Positions 55,664 through 64,000 of a stretch of DNA of 64,000 nt are shown here, one piece after another. Source of the DNA: Saccharopolyspora_C sp047200635. Its GTDB lineage: Bacteria > Actinomycetota > Actinomycetes > Mycobacteriales > Pseudonocardiaceae. The notes beneath the pieces were generated by a model. The model did no database searches, was not told the DNA's origin, and saw only the letters and a list, made by a program, of their open reading frames with translations. The DNA lies in NCBI RefSeq assembly GCF_047200635.1, contig NZ_JBJZOI010000005.1, positions 1 to 64,000 on the forward strand, read 5' to 3'. The position numbers were made by a program, and so were the translations under genes. Numbering within the stretch: the first letter of the stretch is position 1; each line of letters starts with the position of its first letter.

Positions 55664-56266
55664 TCAGCTCTCGACCGGGTAGATGCGGACGTCGTAGCGG
55701 CTGAGCTCCTCGCCGGTGCTGGCCTCCCAGCCCGCCTCGCCCCAGGACTCGAAGCCCAGCAGCGAGCCGTCGGCGGCCTCGTAGTCCCGGTAGCGGACGG
55801 TGCCCCGCTCGGACAGGCCGGTCGTGGCCTCGCTGCGGAACGTCGCCGTGCCGGACTCGTCGCGCTCGTAGGTGCGGCCGCCGAACTCGACGTGCTTCGG
55901 GCCCGGCTCCCCGGCGTCCTCGACCGGGGTCCACAGCGTCAGCTCCAGATCCGGGTCCTCCTCGACCGCCAGCCAGCGCTGCTCGCCCTTCGCGTCGTCG
56001 AGCAGGTGCTCGGCCCAGCCCCAGCCGCCCTCGTCCAGCCGCAGCGTCCCGCGCACGGTGTAGCTCTGGCCGCGTACCTCCACGATGTCGCCGGCCTTCA
56101 GCTGCCGCGGGTCGCCGCGCAGCGAGTCCTGGTCGCCCGTGTGGAACGGGTCGGTCGGCCCCGCTGCCGCGCGCTGCGTCGGCCGGGTGCGGCGGTACAG
56201 CAGCACCAGGCTCGCCGCCGCGACGACGACTCCGATGAGGACGATCGCGATCGTCAGTCCGGTCAC
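55664..56266 (-). CDS. DUF4178 membrane-anchored protein
   Basis: One N-terminal membrane helix (about 3-24) is followed by a linker and a DUF4178 domain: LKAGDIVEVRGQSYTVRGTLRL, WAEHLLDD, EQRWLAVEEDPDLELTLW, VEFGGRTYERDESGTA and LLGFESWGEAGWEASTGEEL. Length is 200 aa. The GTG has a GGGGGG run about nine bases upstream. It is the first gene of the DUF4178-DUF4247-DUF350-SpeE operon. The promoter must lie between it and palindrome array C. Confidence 0.83.
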   Translation of the reverse strand: MTGLTIAIVLIGVVVAAASLVLLYRRTRPTQRAAAGPTDPFHTGDQDSLRGDPRQLKAGDIVEVRGQSYTVRGTLRLDEGGWGWAEHLLDDAKGEQRWLAVEEDPDLELTLWTPVEDAGEPGPKHVEFGGRTYERDESGTATFRSEATTGLSERGTVRYRDYEAADGSLLGFESWGEAGWEASTGEELSRYDVRIYPVES

Positions 56267-56427
56267 GTGAGACCCCCCGTGGTCCGTGCGGTCCGCCGCA
56301 CAGGCTCGACTTGCGGCCGGAGCGTAACCGCCGGATACCACCCGAACGGCGGTTTTCCCGAAATCGTGACCGAACCCGACCCGCCCAGCCCCACCACCCC
56401 GACCCCCGCACCGCGACACCCGGCCCC

Positions 56428-56569
56428 GCGATTTCGCGAGAAATCGCGCCCCCACACTCGCGCCGGGGGCGATTTCTCGCGAAATCGGGGCCACCACCCA
56501 CGACCCAGCGATTTCGCGGGAAGTCGCGCCCCGGCACGCCTGGGTCGGGGCGATTTCGCGGGAAATCGC
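56428..56569. repeat. Palindrome array C (four units, ~41-bp period)
   Basis: Copies start at 56428, 56469, 56508 and 56550 (spacings 41, 39 and 42). Loops are GCGA, TCGC, GCGG and GCGG; units 2 and 3 have one arm change each, and the change in unit 3 leaves a G-T wobble. A degenerate half-copy (TTTTCCCGAAATCG) lies near 56353, roughly two periods before unit 1. The array fills the 400-bp gap between the DUF4178 start and the OtsB-GH15 stop, about 100 bases past that stop. The only other structure in the gap is the terminator. Confidence 0.9.
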
Positions 56570-56608
56570 GGGGTGGGCGTGCGTTGTCGCGGTGGGGGTG
56601 AGGGACGA

Positions 56609-56642
56609 AACGGGCCGCCCCCGGAAGTGGAGGCGGCCCGTT
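56609..56642 (-). terminator. Hairpin terminator after the OtsB-GH15 gene
   Basis: AACGGGCCGCC pairs perfectly with GGCGGCCCGTT across a 12-nt loop, 24 bases past the stop on the minus strand. Reading on the minus strand, GTTTCGTCCC follows, a weak T-rich tail. Array C begins ~40 bases further downstream. Confidence 0.72.
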
Positions 56643-56666
56643 CGGTTCGGCTCGGGGAGCCGGGTG

Positions 56667-59219
56667 CTACTGGGACAGGAGCTGAGCGCAGCGGATGAGA
56701 CCCAGGTGGGAGTAGGCCTGCGGGTGGTTGCCCAGCGAGCGCTCCGCGATGGGGTCGTACTCCTCGGCGAGCAGCCCGGTCGGCCCGGCGGTGTCGACGA
56801 TCTGCTGGAACAGCTCCTCGGCCTCGGTGCGCCGCCCGATCAGCAGGTACGCCTCGATCAGCCAGGCCGCGCAGAGGTGGAAGCCGCCCTCGTCCCCCGG
56901 GAGCCCGTCGTCGCGCCGGTACCGGTACACGGTGGAGCCGCTGCGCAGCTCCGACTCGATCGCGGTCACGGTGGCGCGGAAGCGCTCGTCGGAGGGCTCG
57001 ATCAGCCCGGACAGGCCCACGTGCAACGAGGCGGCGTCCAGGTCGGAGCCCTCGTAGGCGGTGGTGAACGCCTGCACGTCCGGCTGCCAGCCGTTCTTGA
57101 TGACGTCCTGCGCGATCTCCTCGCGCAGCGCGCCCCAGCCCTCCTCCACCGGGCGGTCGTACCGCTCGGCGAGGGCGATGGCGCGGTCCAGCGTCACCCA
57201 GCACATCACCTTGGAGTAGACGTGGTGCCGGGGCTGGTCGCGCTCCTCCCAGATGCCGTGGTCGGGCTCGACCCAGCGGTGCGAGACCGCGTCGGCCATC
57301 GCCTTCACCAGCTCCCAGTCGCGGTCCCGCACGCCGCCGGTGGCCACCGCGAGGTGCGCGACGAGCTCCACGACCGGCCCGAACACGTCGAGCTGGACCT
57401 GCTGGTCGGCGAGGTTGCCGACGCGCACCGGCCGCGAGCCGGCGTAGCCGGGCAGGCTGTCGATCACGGCCTCCGGCCCGAGGCTGGTGCCCTGCAGGGT
57501 GTAGAGCGGGTGCAGCCGCTCCGGCCCGGGCAGCGTCTCCAGCACGGCGTGCAGCCAGTTCAGGAAGCCCTCCGCCTCGGCGGTGGAGCCGAGAGTGACG
57601 AGCGCCTGCGCGGTCATCGCGCCGTCCCGGAGCCAGCAGTAGCGGTAGTCCCAGTTGCGGACGCCGCCGATCTCCTCGGGCAGCGAGGTGGTCGCGGCGG
57701 CCATGATCCCGCCGGTGTCGGTGTTGCACAGCCCGCGCAGCGTCAGCGCGGACCGGCCCACCAGGTCCCGCTCGAGGGCGGGCAGCGTCAGGGTCTCCAG
57801 CCAGTCCGACCAGTAGACGTCGGCGGCGGTCCGGCGCTGCGGCTCGGACTGCTCGGACGGGGTGAGGTCCTCGGTGCCGCAGCGCAGTTCCAACACGATC
57901 GGGGCCGCGTCCGAGGCCTCCACGACGGCCGAGGCCGACTCGTGCATCCCGTCGGAGGTGATCTCCCACTGGACGCCGGGCGAGTACAGCACCATCGGCT
58001 CGGAGGTGCCCATCACGCGCAGGCCGCCGGCCTCCGGGCGCAGCCGGACCGGGACCTGGCCGAACTCGGGGCGCGGGGCGAACTCGATGCTCGCCGTGCT
58101 CCCACCGGTGATCACCCGGATGAGGTCGGTGCGGTGCCCGTCGACGCCGTGCTCCAGGTAGTCCGTCACCAGGAGCCGGGACCAGCGGGTCTCGACGGTC
58201 ATGGTGCCGGGGACGTAGCGCTGCCCGAGCGGCAGCGGGCTGCGCGGCGCGGCGTTGCCGCCGTGCGGGCGGATGCTGAAGTGCCCGGCGGTGGGCCCGC
58301 CGAGCAGGTCGGCGAACACCGCGGCCGAGTCCGGACCGGGGTGGCACATCCACGTGAGCCGCGCGTCCGGGGTGACCAGCGCGACGGTGCGCTCGTTGGA
58401 CAGCATCGTCAGCCGCTCGATCGGCGGGGCCTGCTCGCCGTAGAGCCAGGTGCGCCGCTCCTCCATGAGGAACGCCAGCGCGGTGGCGACCTGCGTGGTG
58501 TCGGCGACGCGGAAGTCGGCGAGCGTGTCGCCCTCGCCGACCTTGATGCCGATGTCCGGTCCGTGCAGCCGGGAGAAGGCCTTCTCATCGGTGACGTCGT
58601 CCCCGAGGAAGATCGCGGCGGTGGCGGCGACCTGGTGGCGCAGCGTGTCGAGGGCGTTGCCCTTGTCGGTCTGCACCACGGCCAGCTCGATCACGGCCTT
58701 GCCGTCGGTGACCTGGACGCCTTCCCAGGTCGCGGGGCCCGAGCGGACCTGGTCGAGGACCTGCTGCGCGACGGCGTCCTCGGCGCGGCGCACGTGCACC
58801 GCGACGCTGGCGGGCTTCGCCTCCAGCTGGACCCCTTCGTGGTCCGCGACGATCTCCTGCAGCCCGCGCTGCAGGCGGGTGCGCAGCTCGGTGGCCTGCG
58901 GTTCGAGCTCGTGCACGAAACCGGCGTCGAACTCGGAGCCGTGGCTGCCGACGAGGTGGACCTCGGAGGGCAGCCTGGACAGCGTGGCCAGGTCGCGCAG
59001 GGCGCGGCCGGAGATCACGGCGGTGGTCGTCGCGGGCAGCGATGCCAACGAGCGCAAGGCGTGCACCGATTCGGGGAGCGGCTTGGCCGCGTTCGGGTCG
59101 GCCACGATCGGGGCGAGGGTGCCGTCGTAGTCGCAGGCGACCAGCAGTCGAGGGGTGCGCGCGAGCTGCACGATGGTGCGGCGCAGCTCGGCGGGGAGAG
59201 CTTCGGCGGTCAACGCCAT
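56667..59219 (-). CDS. Fusion of trehalose-6-phosphate phosphatase and GH15 trehalase/glucoamylase
   Basis: Residues 1-250 are a HAD-type trehalose-6-phosphate phosphatase: motif I DYDGTLAP (nucleophile Asp30), VISGRALRDL, and motif IV FLGDDVTDEKAF. Residues 265-850 form a GH15 protein of the trehalase type: NWDYRYCWLRDGA, IWEERDQPRHHVYSKVMCW and PGDEGGFHLCAAWLIEAY hold the likely catalytic acids. OtsA lies upstream on the same strand (153-bp gap). One polypeptide thus joins the last step of trehalose synthesis to a likely trehalose-splitting domain. Length is 850 aa. No signal peptide is seen. Confidence 0.92.
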   Translation of the reverse strand: MALTAEALPAELRRTIVQLARTPRLLVACDYDGTLAPIVADPNAAKPLPESVHALRSLASLPATTTAVISGRALRDLATLSRLPSEVHLVGSHGSEFDAGFVHELEPQATELRTRLQRGLQEIVADHEGVQLEAKPASVAVHVRRAEDAVAQQVLDQVRSGPATWEGVQVTDGKAVIELAVVQTDKGNALDTLRHQVAATAAIFLGDDVTDEKAFSRLHGPDIGIKVGEGDTLADFRVADTTQVATALAFLMEERRTWLYGEQAPPIERLTMLSNERTVALVTPDARLTWMCHPGPDSAAVFADLLGGPTAGHFSIRPHGGNAAPRSPLPLGQRYVPGTMTVETRWSRLLVTDYLEHGVDGHRTDLIRVITGGSTASIEFAPRPEFGQVPVRLRPEAGGLRVMGTSEPMVLYSPGVQWEITSDGMHESASAVVEASDAAPIVLELRCGTEDLTPSEQSEPQRRTAADVYWSDWLETLTLPALERDLVGRSALTLRGLCNTDTGGIMAAATTSLPEEIGGVRNWDYRYCWLRDGAMTAQALVTLGSTAEAEGFLNWLHAVLETLPGPERLHPLYTLQGTSLGPEAVIDSLPGYAGSRPVRVGNLADQQVQLDVFGPVVELVAHLAVATGGVRDRDWELVKAMADAVSHRWVEPDHGIWEERDQPRHHVYSKVMCWVTLDRAIALAERYDRPVEEGWGALREEIAQDVIKNGWQPDVQAFTTAYEGSDLDAASLHVGLSGLIEPSDERFRATVTAIESELRSGSTVYRYRRDDGLPGDEGGFHLCAAWLIEAYLLIGRRTEAEELFQQIVDTAGPTGLLAEEYDPIAERSLGNHPQAYSHLGLIRCAQLLSQ

Positions 59220-59372
59220 ACTCCTCTGGGGCGGTCGGACGGGTCTACGGGATCGATCCGGTGGGCGGCCTGCCAGTCGGGTCCGGGGATGGTTCCCGCT
59301 GCGCGCCCGCCGGCGAGCCTCGTGGGCCTCGCGTGGTGGCTCCCGTTCTCCGGAAAGCCCGCGATGCCAGCA

Positions 59373-60809
<1,437 letters not shown>

Positions 60810-61103
60810 CGGTGTGCCTCCTCGGGAGACTTCAGCTGTCTCGGGCGGGATGGGCTGCGCCGGCGGCATCGTGTCCTCCAGCGGCGGGGACCGGCAGCGT
60901 CCGGGCTCCGGTCCCGTCCCGGATCACTCACTACCCGCAGGCGAGGCTAGCCAATCTATCCATCGCTCGCGTCGTTCGTGTGGGCCAACCACGCCGAGTT
61001 CTTGATCACTCCTGCGCGGCGGCGGCCGGCGTCCCGCGCACCCGACCGGCTCGGCTGAGCGGCTAGTCCGGCGCCGTCCGGGACGCCGGGCGAGGAACCC
61101 ACC

Positions 61104-62546
61104 TCATTCGAGGCGGCGGCGGGTGGGGCGAAGCGGGCCGGAGAGGCGGGGGCCGGCCAGCCGGCGCTCCAGCCGCCCGAGCCGGCTGCGGACCGGCTGC
61201 GCGAGGTACTCGCCCAGCACGACACCCGCGCCCAGCGCGAGACCGGTCGCGGCCGCCAGCATCAGCGTGGACATCCCCGCCGGGTCGCTGACCACGGCGA
61301 TCTCGTACAGCCCTCGGTAGGTGGCCAGTCCGGGCAGCAGCGGGGCCACGCCGGAGACCGCGATCACCAGGGCCGGGATCCGCAGCCGTCGGGCCACCAC
61401 GCCGCCGGTGAAGCCGACGACCGTGGTGGCGATCGCGCCCGCGAGCACCGGGTTCACCCCCAGCGCGGTGGAGGTCAGCGCACCCGACACGCCCGCCGCG
61501 ACCGCTCCGCCGAGTCCGGCGATCACGAGCGGCCGGGGCGGGGCGTAGCTGGCCAGCGCGAAGCAGGCCGAGGTGGAGGCGCCCGCGAGCGCCTGCACCG
61601 GGATCAGCAGCACCGTCGACTCGATCCGAGCGGCGCCCACCGTCTGCAGGAGATTGGCCGTGTCGCCACCGAACTGGTCGAAGATCTGCACCCCCACGTA
61701 GAGCGCGAGCACCACCCCGGCGATCAGACCGGCCGACATCAGCGCGAGCTCCGCGATCCGGCCCGCGGCGGTCACGTTGTACCCGGTGATCGCGTCCTGC
61801 ATCGAGCCGACGACGGTCATCCCGGACAGCAGCACGATGATGCTCGCCGCCACCGCGAGCGCGGGCGTGGGCAACAGCTTGGCCGCGTAGCAGGCCAGCG
61901 CGATGCTCGTCGCGATCATGCCGCCGACGGCCTGCTGGAAGAAGAACGGCAGCGCGCGCTTGTTCAGCATCCGGCCGATGCGGTCCACCAGCGCCGTGGC
62001 CACCGCGGCCACCGCCGCCAGCCGCGGGTCGCCGCCACCGAGCAGCACGGACAAGGAGGCGGCCATGCCGGCCCAGGCCAGCGTCGCCACCCAGCGGGGG
62101 AAGGGGTGCGGGGCCGAGGTGATCCGGTCCAGTTCGGCGTAGGCGTCCGAAGCGGAGATCTCGCCCGCGGTGATCTTGCGGACGAGGTCCTCCACGTCCG
62201 CGAGGCGGGTGTAGTCGATGGAGCGGTTGCGCACCACGCGCAGCGAGGTGATCGGCACCTCTTCGGTCCCGCGGTAGCAGGAGACCGTGATCGAGGTGTA
62301 GATGACGTCGACCTCGCAGTGCGGCAGGCCGTAGGCGCCGACCACCCCGATGATCGTCGCCGTGACGTCGGAAGCCCCGGCACCGCTGGCCATCTGGACC
62401 TCGCCGATGCGCAGGCCCAGGTCCATGACCAGGTGAACGGTTGATTCCTCGGGCAGTGCCGGCCCGTACACGGCGTTGCGGGTCCCGACCGTCTCGACCG
62501 GGTCGCGCCGCCGCAGCACACCACGGGCGCGCTGCGTGATTCCCAC
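61104..62546 (-). CDS. thrE: ThrE-family threonine/serine exporter
   Basis: A 480-residue membrane protein with the two ThrE domains. The N-terminal ~150 residues are hydrophilic (LVMDLGLRIGEVQMASGAGASDVTAT; VIYTSITVSCYRG), a feature of the ThrE family, followed by about ten helices. Corynebacterium ThrE exports threonine and serine by proton antiport. The GTG has AGGTAGGT upstream. It stands alone between otsA and the tRNA gene, with a Lys/Arg-rich C-terminus. Substrate assignment rests on family only. Confidence 0.88.
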   Translation of the reverse strand: MGITQRARGVLRRRDPVETVGTRNAVYGPALPEESTVHLVMDLGLRIGEVQMASGAGASDVTATIIGVVGAYGLPHCEVDVIYTSITVSCYRGTEEVPITSLRVVRNRSIDYTRLADVEDLVRKITAGEISASDAYAELDRITSAPHPFPRWVATLAWAGMAASLSVLLGGGDPRLAAVAAVATALVDRIGRMLNKRALPFFFQQAVGGMIATSIALACYAAKLLPTPALAVAASIIVLLSGMTVVGSMQDAITGYNVTAAGRIAELALMSAGLIAGVVLALYVGVQIFDQFGGDTANLLQTVGAARIESTVLLIPVQALAGASTSACFALASYAPPRPLVIAGLGGAVAAGVSGALTSTALGVNPVLAGAIATTVVGFTGGVVARRLRIPALVIAVSGVAPLLPGLATYRGLYEIAVVSDPAGMSTLMLAAATGLALGAGVVLGEYLAQPVRSRLGRLERRLAGPRLSGPLRPTRRRLE

Positions 62547-62738
62547 CGCAGACCTACCTTCCTGCTCGCCGCCCCGCGGCGGCCGTGTTGATCGTCCCCT
62601 CGGCCATCGGCCCGCGCGGTGCGGCCGTTGCACGTCCTGTTGGTGTCCTCCATCACGAGCCTGACACCCAGGGCCTGCGCGGCTCCGAGCGAGGGCGGAC
62701 CCGGTCCGGCCGCCTGCCCGGGGCGGTCCGGTGCCGAT

Positions 62739-62744
62739 TACGAT
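62739..62744 (+). promoter_or_regulatory. Probable -10 box for tRNA-Thr
   Basis: TACGAT fits the actinobacterial TANNNT -10 pattern and lies 25 bases before the mature tRNA 5' end, leaving a short leader of about 19 nt for RNase P removal. No clear -35 element is visible. Confidence 0.5.
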
Positions 62745-62769
62745 GTGCGCGCGCGGCCACGCCGTGCGT

Positions 62770-62842
62770 GCCGCTGTAGCTCAGTTGGTAGAGCACCCGC
62801 CTTGTAAGCGGACGGTCAGGGGTTCGAGTCCCCTCAGCGGCT
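62770..62842 (+). tRNA. tRNA-Thr (anticodon TGT)
   Basis: A complete 73-nt cloverleaf: acceptor GCCGCTG/CAGCGGC with discriminator T, D-arm GCTC/GAGC, anticodon loop CTTGTAA giving TGT (reads ACA and, by wobble, other ACN codons), and T-arm AGGGG-TTCGAGT-CCCCT. The first anticodon-stem pair is a C-A mismatch. The CCA end is not encoded. No integrase or duplicated 3' end is seen nearby, so it does not look like a used integration site. Confidence 0.97.
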
Positions 62843-63365
62843 CACATCCGGCGGGCGCGTGGTCGGGGAGGGGCTGAGCGGCGTCGAAGGGGCACGACGT
62901 CGCGGACGGGAACACCCGGCGGGGGCCGGCGGTCGGTGGCCGGTGGACTCGCCGCTTCCAGTGAGTTCGGACGTGGGCGCCCGCGGCGCGGGAACCGGCT
63001 TCGGCGGGCCGACCGGTGCGGCCGCGGGTGCGACCCGCCATTTCGCCTCCTGATGATCGGTGATCCGCGGCCGGATCTGTACTACCCGATCGAGCGACGA
63101 CTCGGTACCCCCGTGCCCGCGGCGGTGTGCCGTCCGATCACGGCAGCGGGGTGACCAGCACCCGGACCGCGGTGGTGGCGCTGCCCGCGGCGCGGTGACC
63201 CGACCGGGGTGGATCGACCTCGCCCCCGGGAGCGCGCGTGCTCGCGTGGGACGGGTCCGGCGCGACCTCCGAGGGCGAGTCGCCGGTGCTGAGCCGCCGT
63301 CCGCCACCTCGTCGCCCCGGTCGCGCAGGTCCGGCGGGGCGGCGGAGCTCCGGCGGCCGCTTCGC
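62843..63365. other. ~520-bp stretch without a recognised gene
   Basis: Between tRNA-Thr and the VOC gene no open frame shows both protein-like composition and a credible start. No terminator hairpin of the kind seen elsewhere is evident, and the palindromic element is absent. It may hold the tRNA 3' trailer and regulatory sequence only. Confidence 0.5.
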
Positions 63366-64000
63366 TCAGCCGGCCGGCTGGATGACGCCGAAGACGGCCC
63401 ACGCCGGGTCGCGCACGACGGCGAAGCGGCCCGGTTCGATCTCGTGCGGTCCGTTGAGCACCGCACCGCCCAGGCGGGCGAGTTCGTCGAGCGAGCGGTC
63501 GAGGTCGGCCACCGCGAAGTACGCGAGCCAGTGCGGCGGCACCTCCGCGGGCCAGTCCTCGCCGATCCGGATCATCCCGCCGATCTCGCGGTCGCCCAGC
63601 CGGAACACCCGGTAGTCCGCGCCGCCGATCTGACGGGCGACCGCCTCCCAGCCGAAGACGGCCGAGTAGAACTCGGTGGCCCGCTCGGGGTCGCGGGTGG
63701 CGAGTTCGTGCCAGCACGGGGTGCCGGGCTCGTTGACGGTGCCCGAGCCGAGGTGTTCGCGGGCCTGCCACAGCGCGATGTCCGCCCCGGTCGGGTCCGC
63801 GCAGAGGGCCATCCGGCCGGCGTCGAAGACGTCCACCGGCCCGGCTCGCACCTGGCCGCCCGCGCCGCGCACGGCCTCGGCGGTGGAGTCGGCCGACGTG
63901 GTGGCGACGTAGGTCGTCCAGAACGTCGGTCCCGGCGGGCGCTCGTCGCTCGGGCCGATGCCCGCGATCGGTCGGCCCGCCAGCGTGCAGACCCGGTAGC
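63366..64000 (-). CDS. Two-domain VOC-family protein (CFP30B/glyoxalase-like), 5' end beyond the window
   Basis: Translation from the right edge gives YRVCTLAGRPIAGI and FWTTYVATTSADSTAEAVRGAGG, the end of a first VOC domain. A second one follows: WHELATRDPERATEFYSAVFGW, IGGMIRIG, HWLAYFAVADLDRSLDELARLGG and RFAVVRDPAWAVFGVIQP. The paired betaalphabetabetabeta arrangement matches the hydroxylase-like 27-kDa antigen CFP30B family. The start is outside the window, so length is unknown. The metal-site residues cannot be fully checked. Function is unassigned; members include dioxygenases, glyoxalases and resistance proteins. Confidence 0.82.
   Translation of the reverse strand, partial: YRVCTLAGRPIAGIGPSDERPPGPTFWTTYVATTSADSTAEAVRGAGGQVRAGPVDVFDAGRMALCADPTGADIALWQAREHLGSGTVNEPGTPCWHELATRDPERATEFYSAVFGWEAVARQIGGADYRVFRLGDREIGGMIRIGEDWPAEVPPHWLAYFAVADLDRSLDELARLGGAVLNGPHEIEPGRFAVVRDPAWAVFGVIQPAG

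Noticed and set aside
62770..63365. Integration site for a mobile element at tRNA-Thr
   Set aside because: No integrase, no repeated tRNA 3' end and no change in gene style follows the tRNA.

Overview
The window comes from a very GC-rich actinobacterium, most likely a Pseudonocardiales member (Saccharopolyspora/Amycolatopsis-like; genus is inference). Signs are strong G/C bias at third codon positions, many GTG starts, TTGTCCACA-type DnaA boxes, and the actinobacterial markers Lsr2, CarD, DisA, MhuD and ClpC. Gene order follows, with insertions, the Mycobacterium tuberculosis block from ftsH (Rv3610c) to the TrmH-type methylase (Rv3579c), as recalled from memory.

Layout. 0.2-5.2 kb: ftsH and a tightly coupled folate operon (folE-folP-folB-folK). 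5.4-13 kb: a MerR regulator inserted on the opposite strand, then DUF3180, a coiled-coil membrane protein, a PrsW-like protein, and a pantothenate/CoA group (DUF2520-panC-panD-coaX). 13-21 kb: lsr2 between two long gene-free stretches, a ferric-siderophore importer (FecCD-FecCD-FecE) behind an IdeR/DtxR-type iron box, and clpC. 21-33 kb: dedA, a DnaA-box cluster in front of a large AfsR/SARP-like regulator, a DrrAB exporter, an EEP phosphatase, a sirtuin, the haem-degrading monooxygenase mhuD, and a YhgE-like permease with a degenerate ABC ATPase. 33-44 kb: a housekeeping core of mutY, disA, radA, lpqE, carD, ispD-ispF, cysS and rlmB. 44-56 kb: an MBOAT/AlgX-like polysaccharide O-acetylation pair, a K+ channel, the znuACB zinc importer with a paired operator, ugpC/lacI, and a DUF4178-DUF4247-DUF350-SpeE operon. 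56-64 kb: an OtsB-GH15 fusion, otsA, a ThrE exporter, tRNA-Thr(TGT) and a two-domain VOC protein cut by the right edge.

Most notable non-genic signal: three intergenic loci (about 25.55, 47.46 and 56.43 kb) carry three or four copies of one 20-bp palindrome, GCGATTTC-NNNN-GAAATCGC, repeated every ~41 bp (close to four helical turns). Each array lies just downstream of a stop codon. I know of no description of it. Other items worth a second look are the DnaA-box cluster far from any dnaA gene, a perfect 15-bp inverted pair upstream of znuA, the trehalose-phosphatase/GH15 fusion, and the ABC ATPase that has lost its catalytic motifs.

Limits: everything was read by eye. Family assignments rest on motif and similarity recall, operators and terminators are predictions, and no database search or folding calculation was run.
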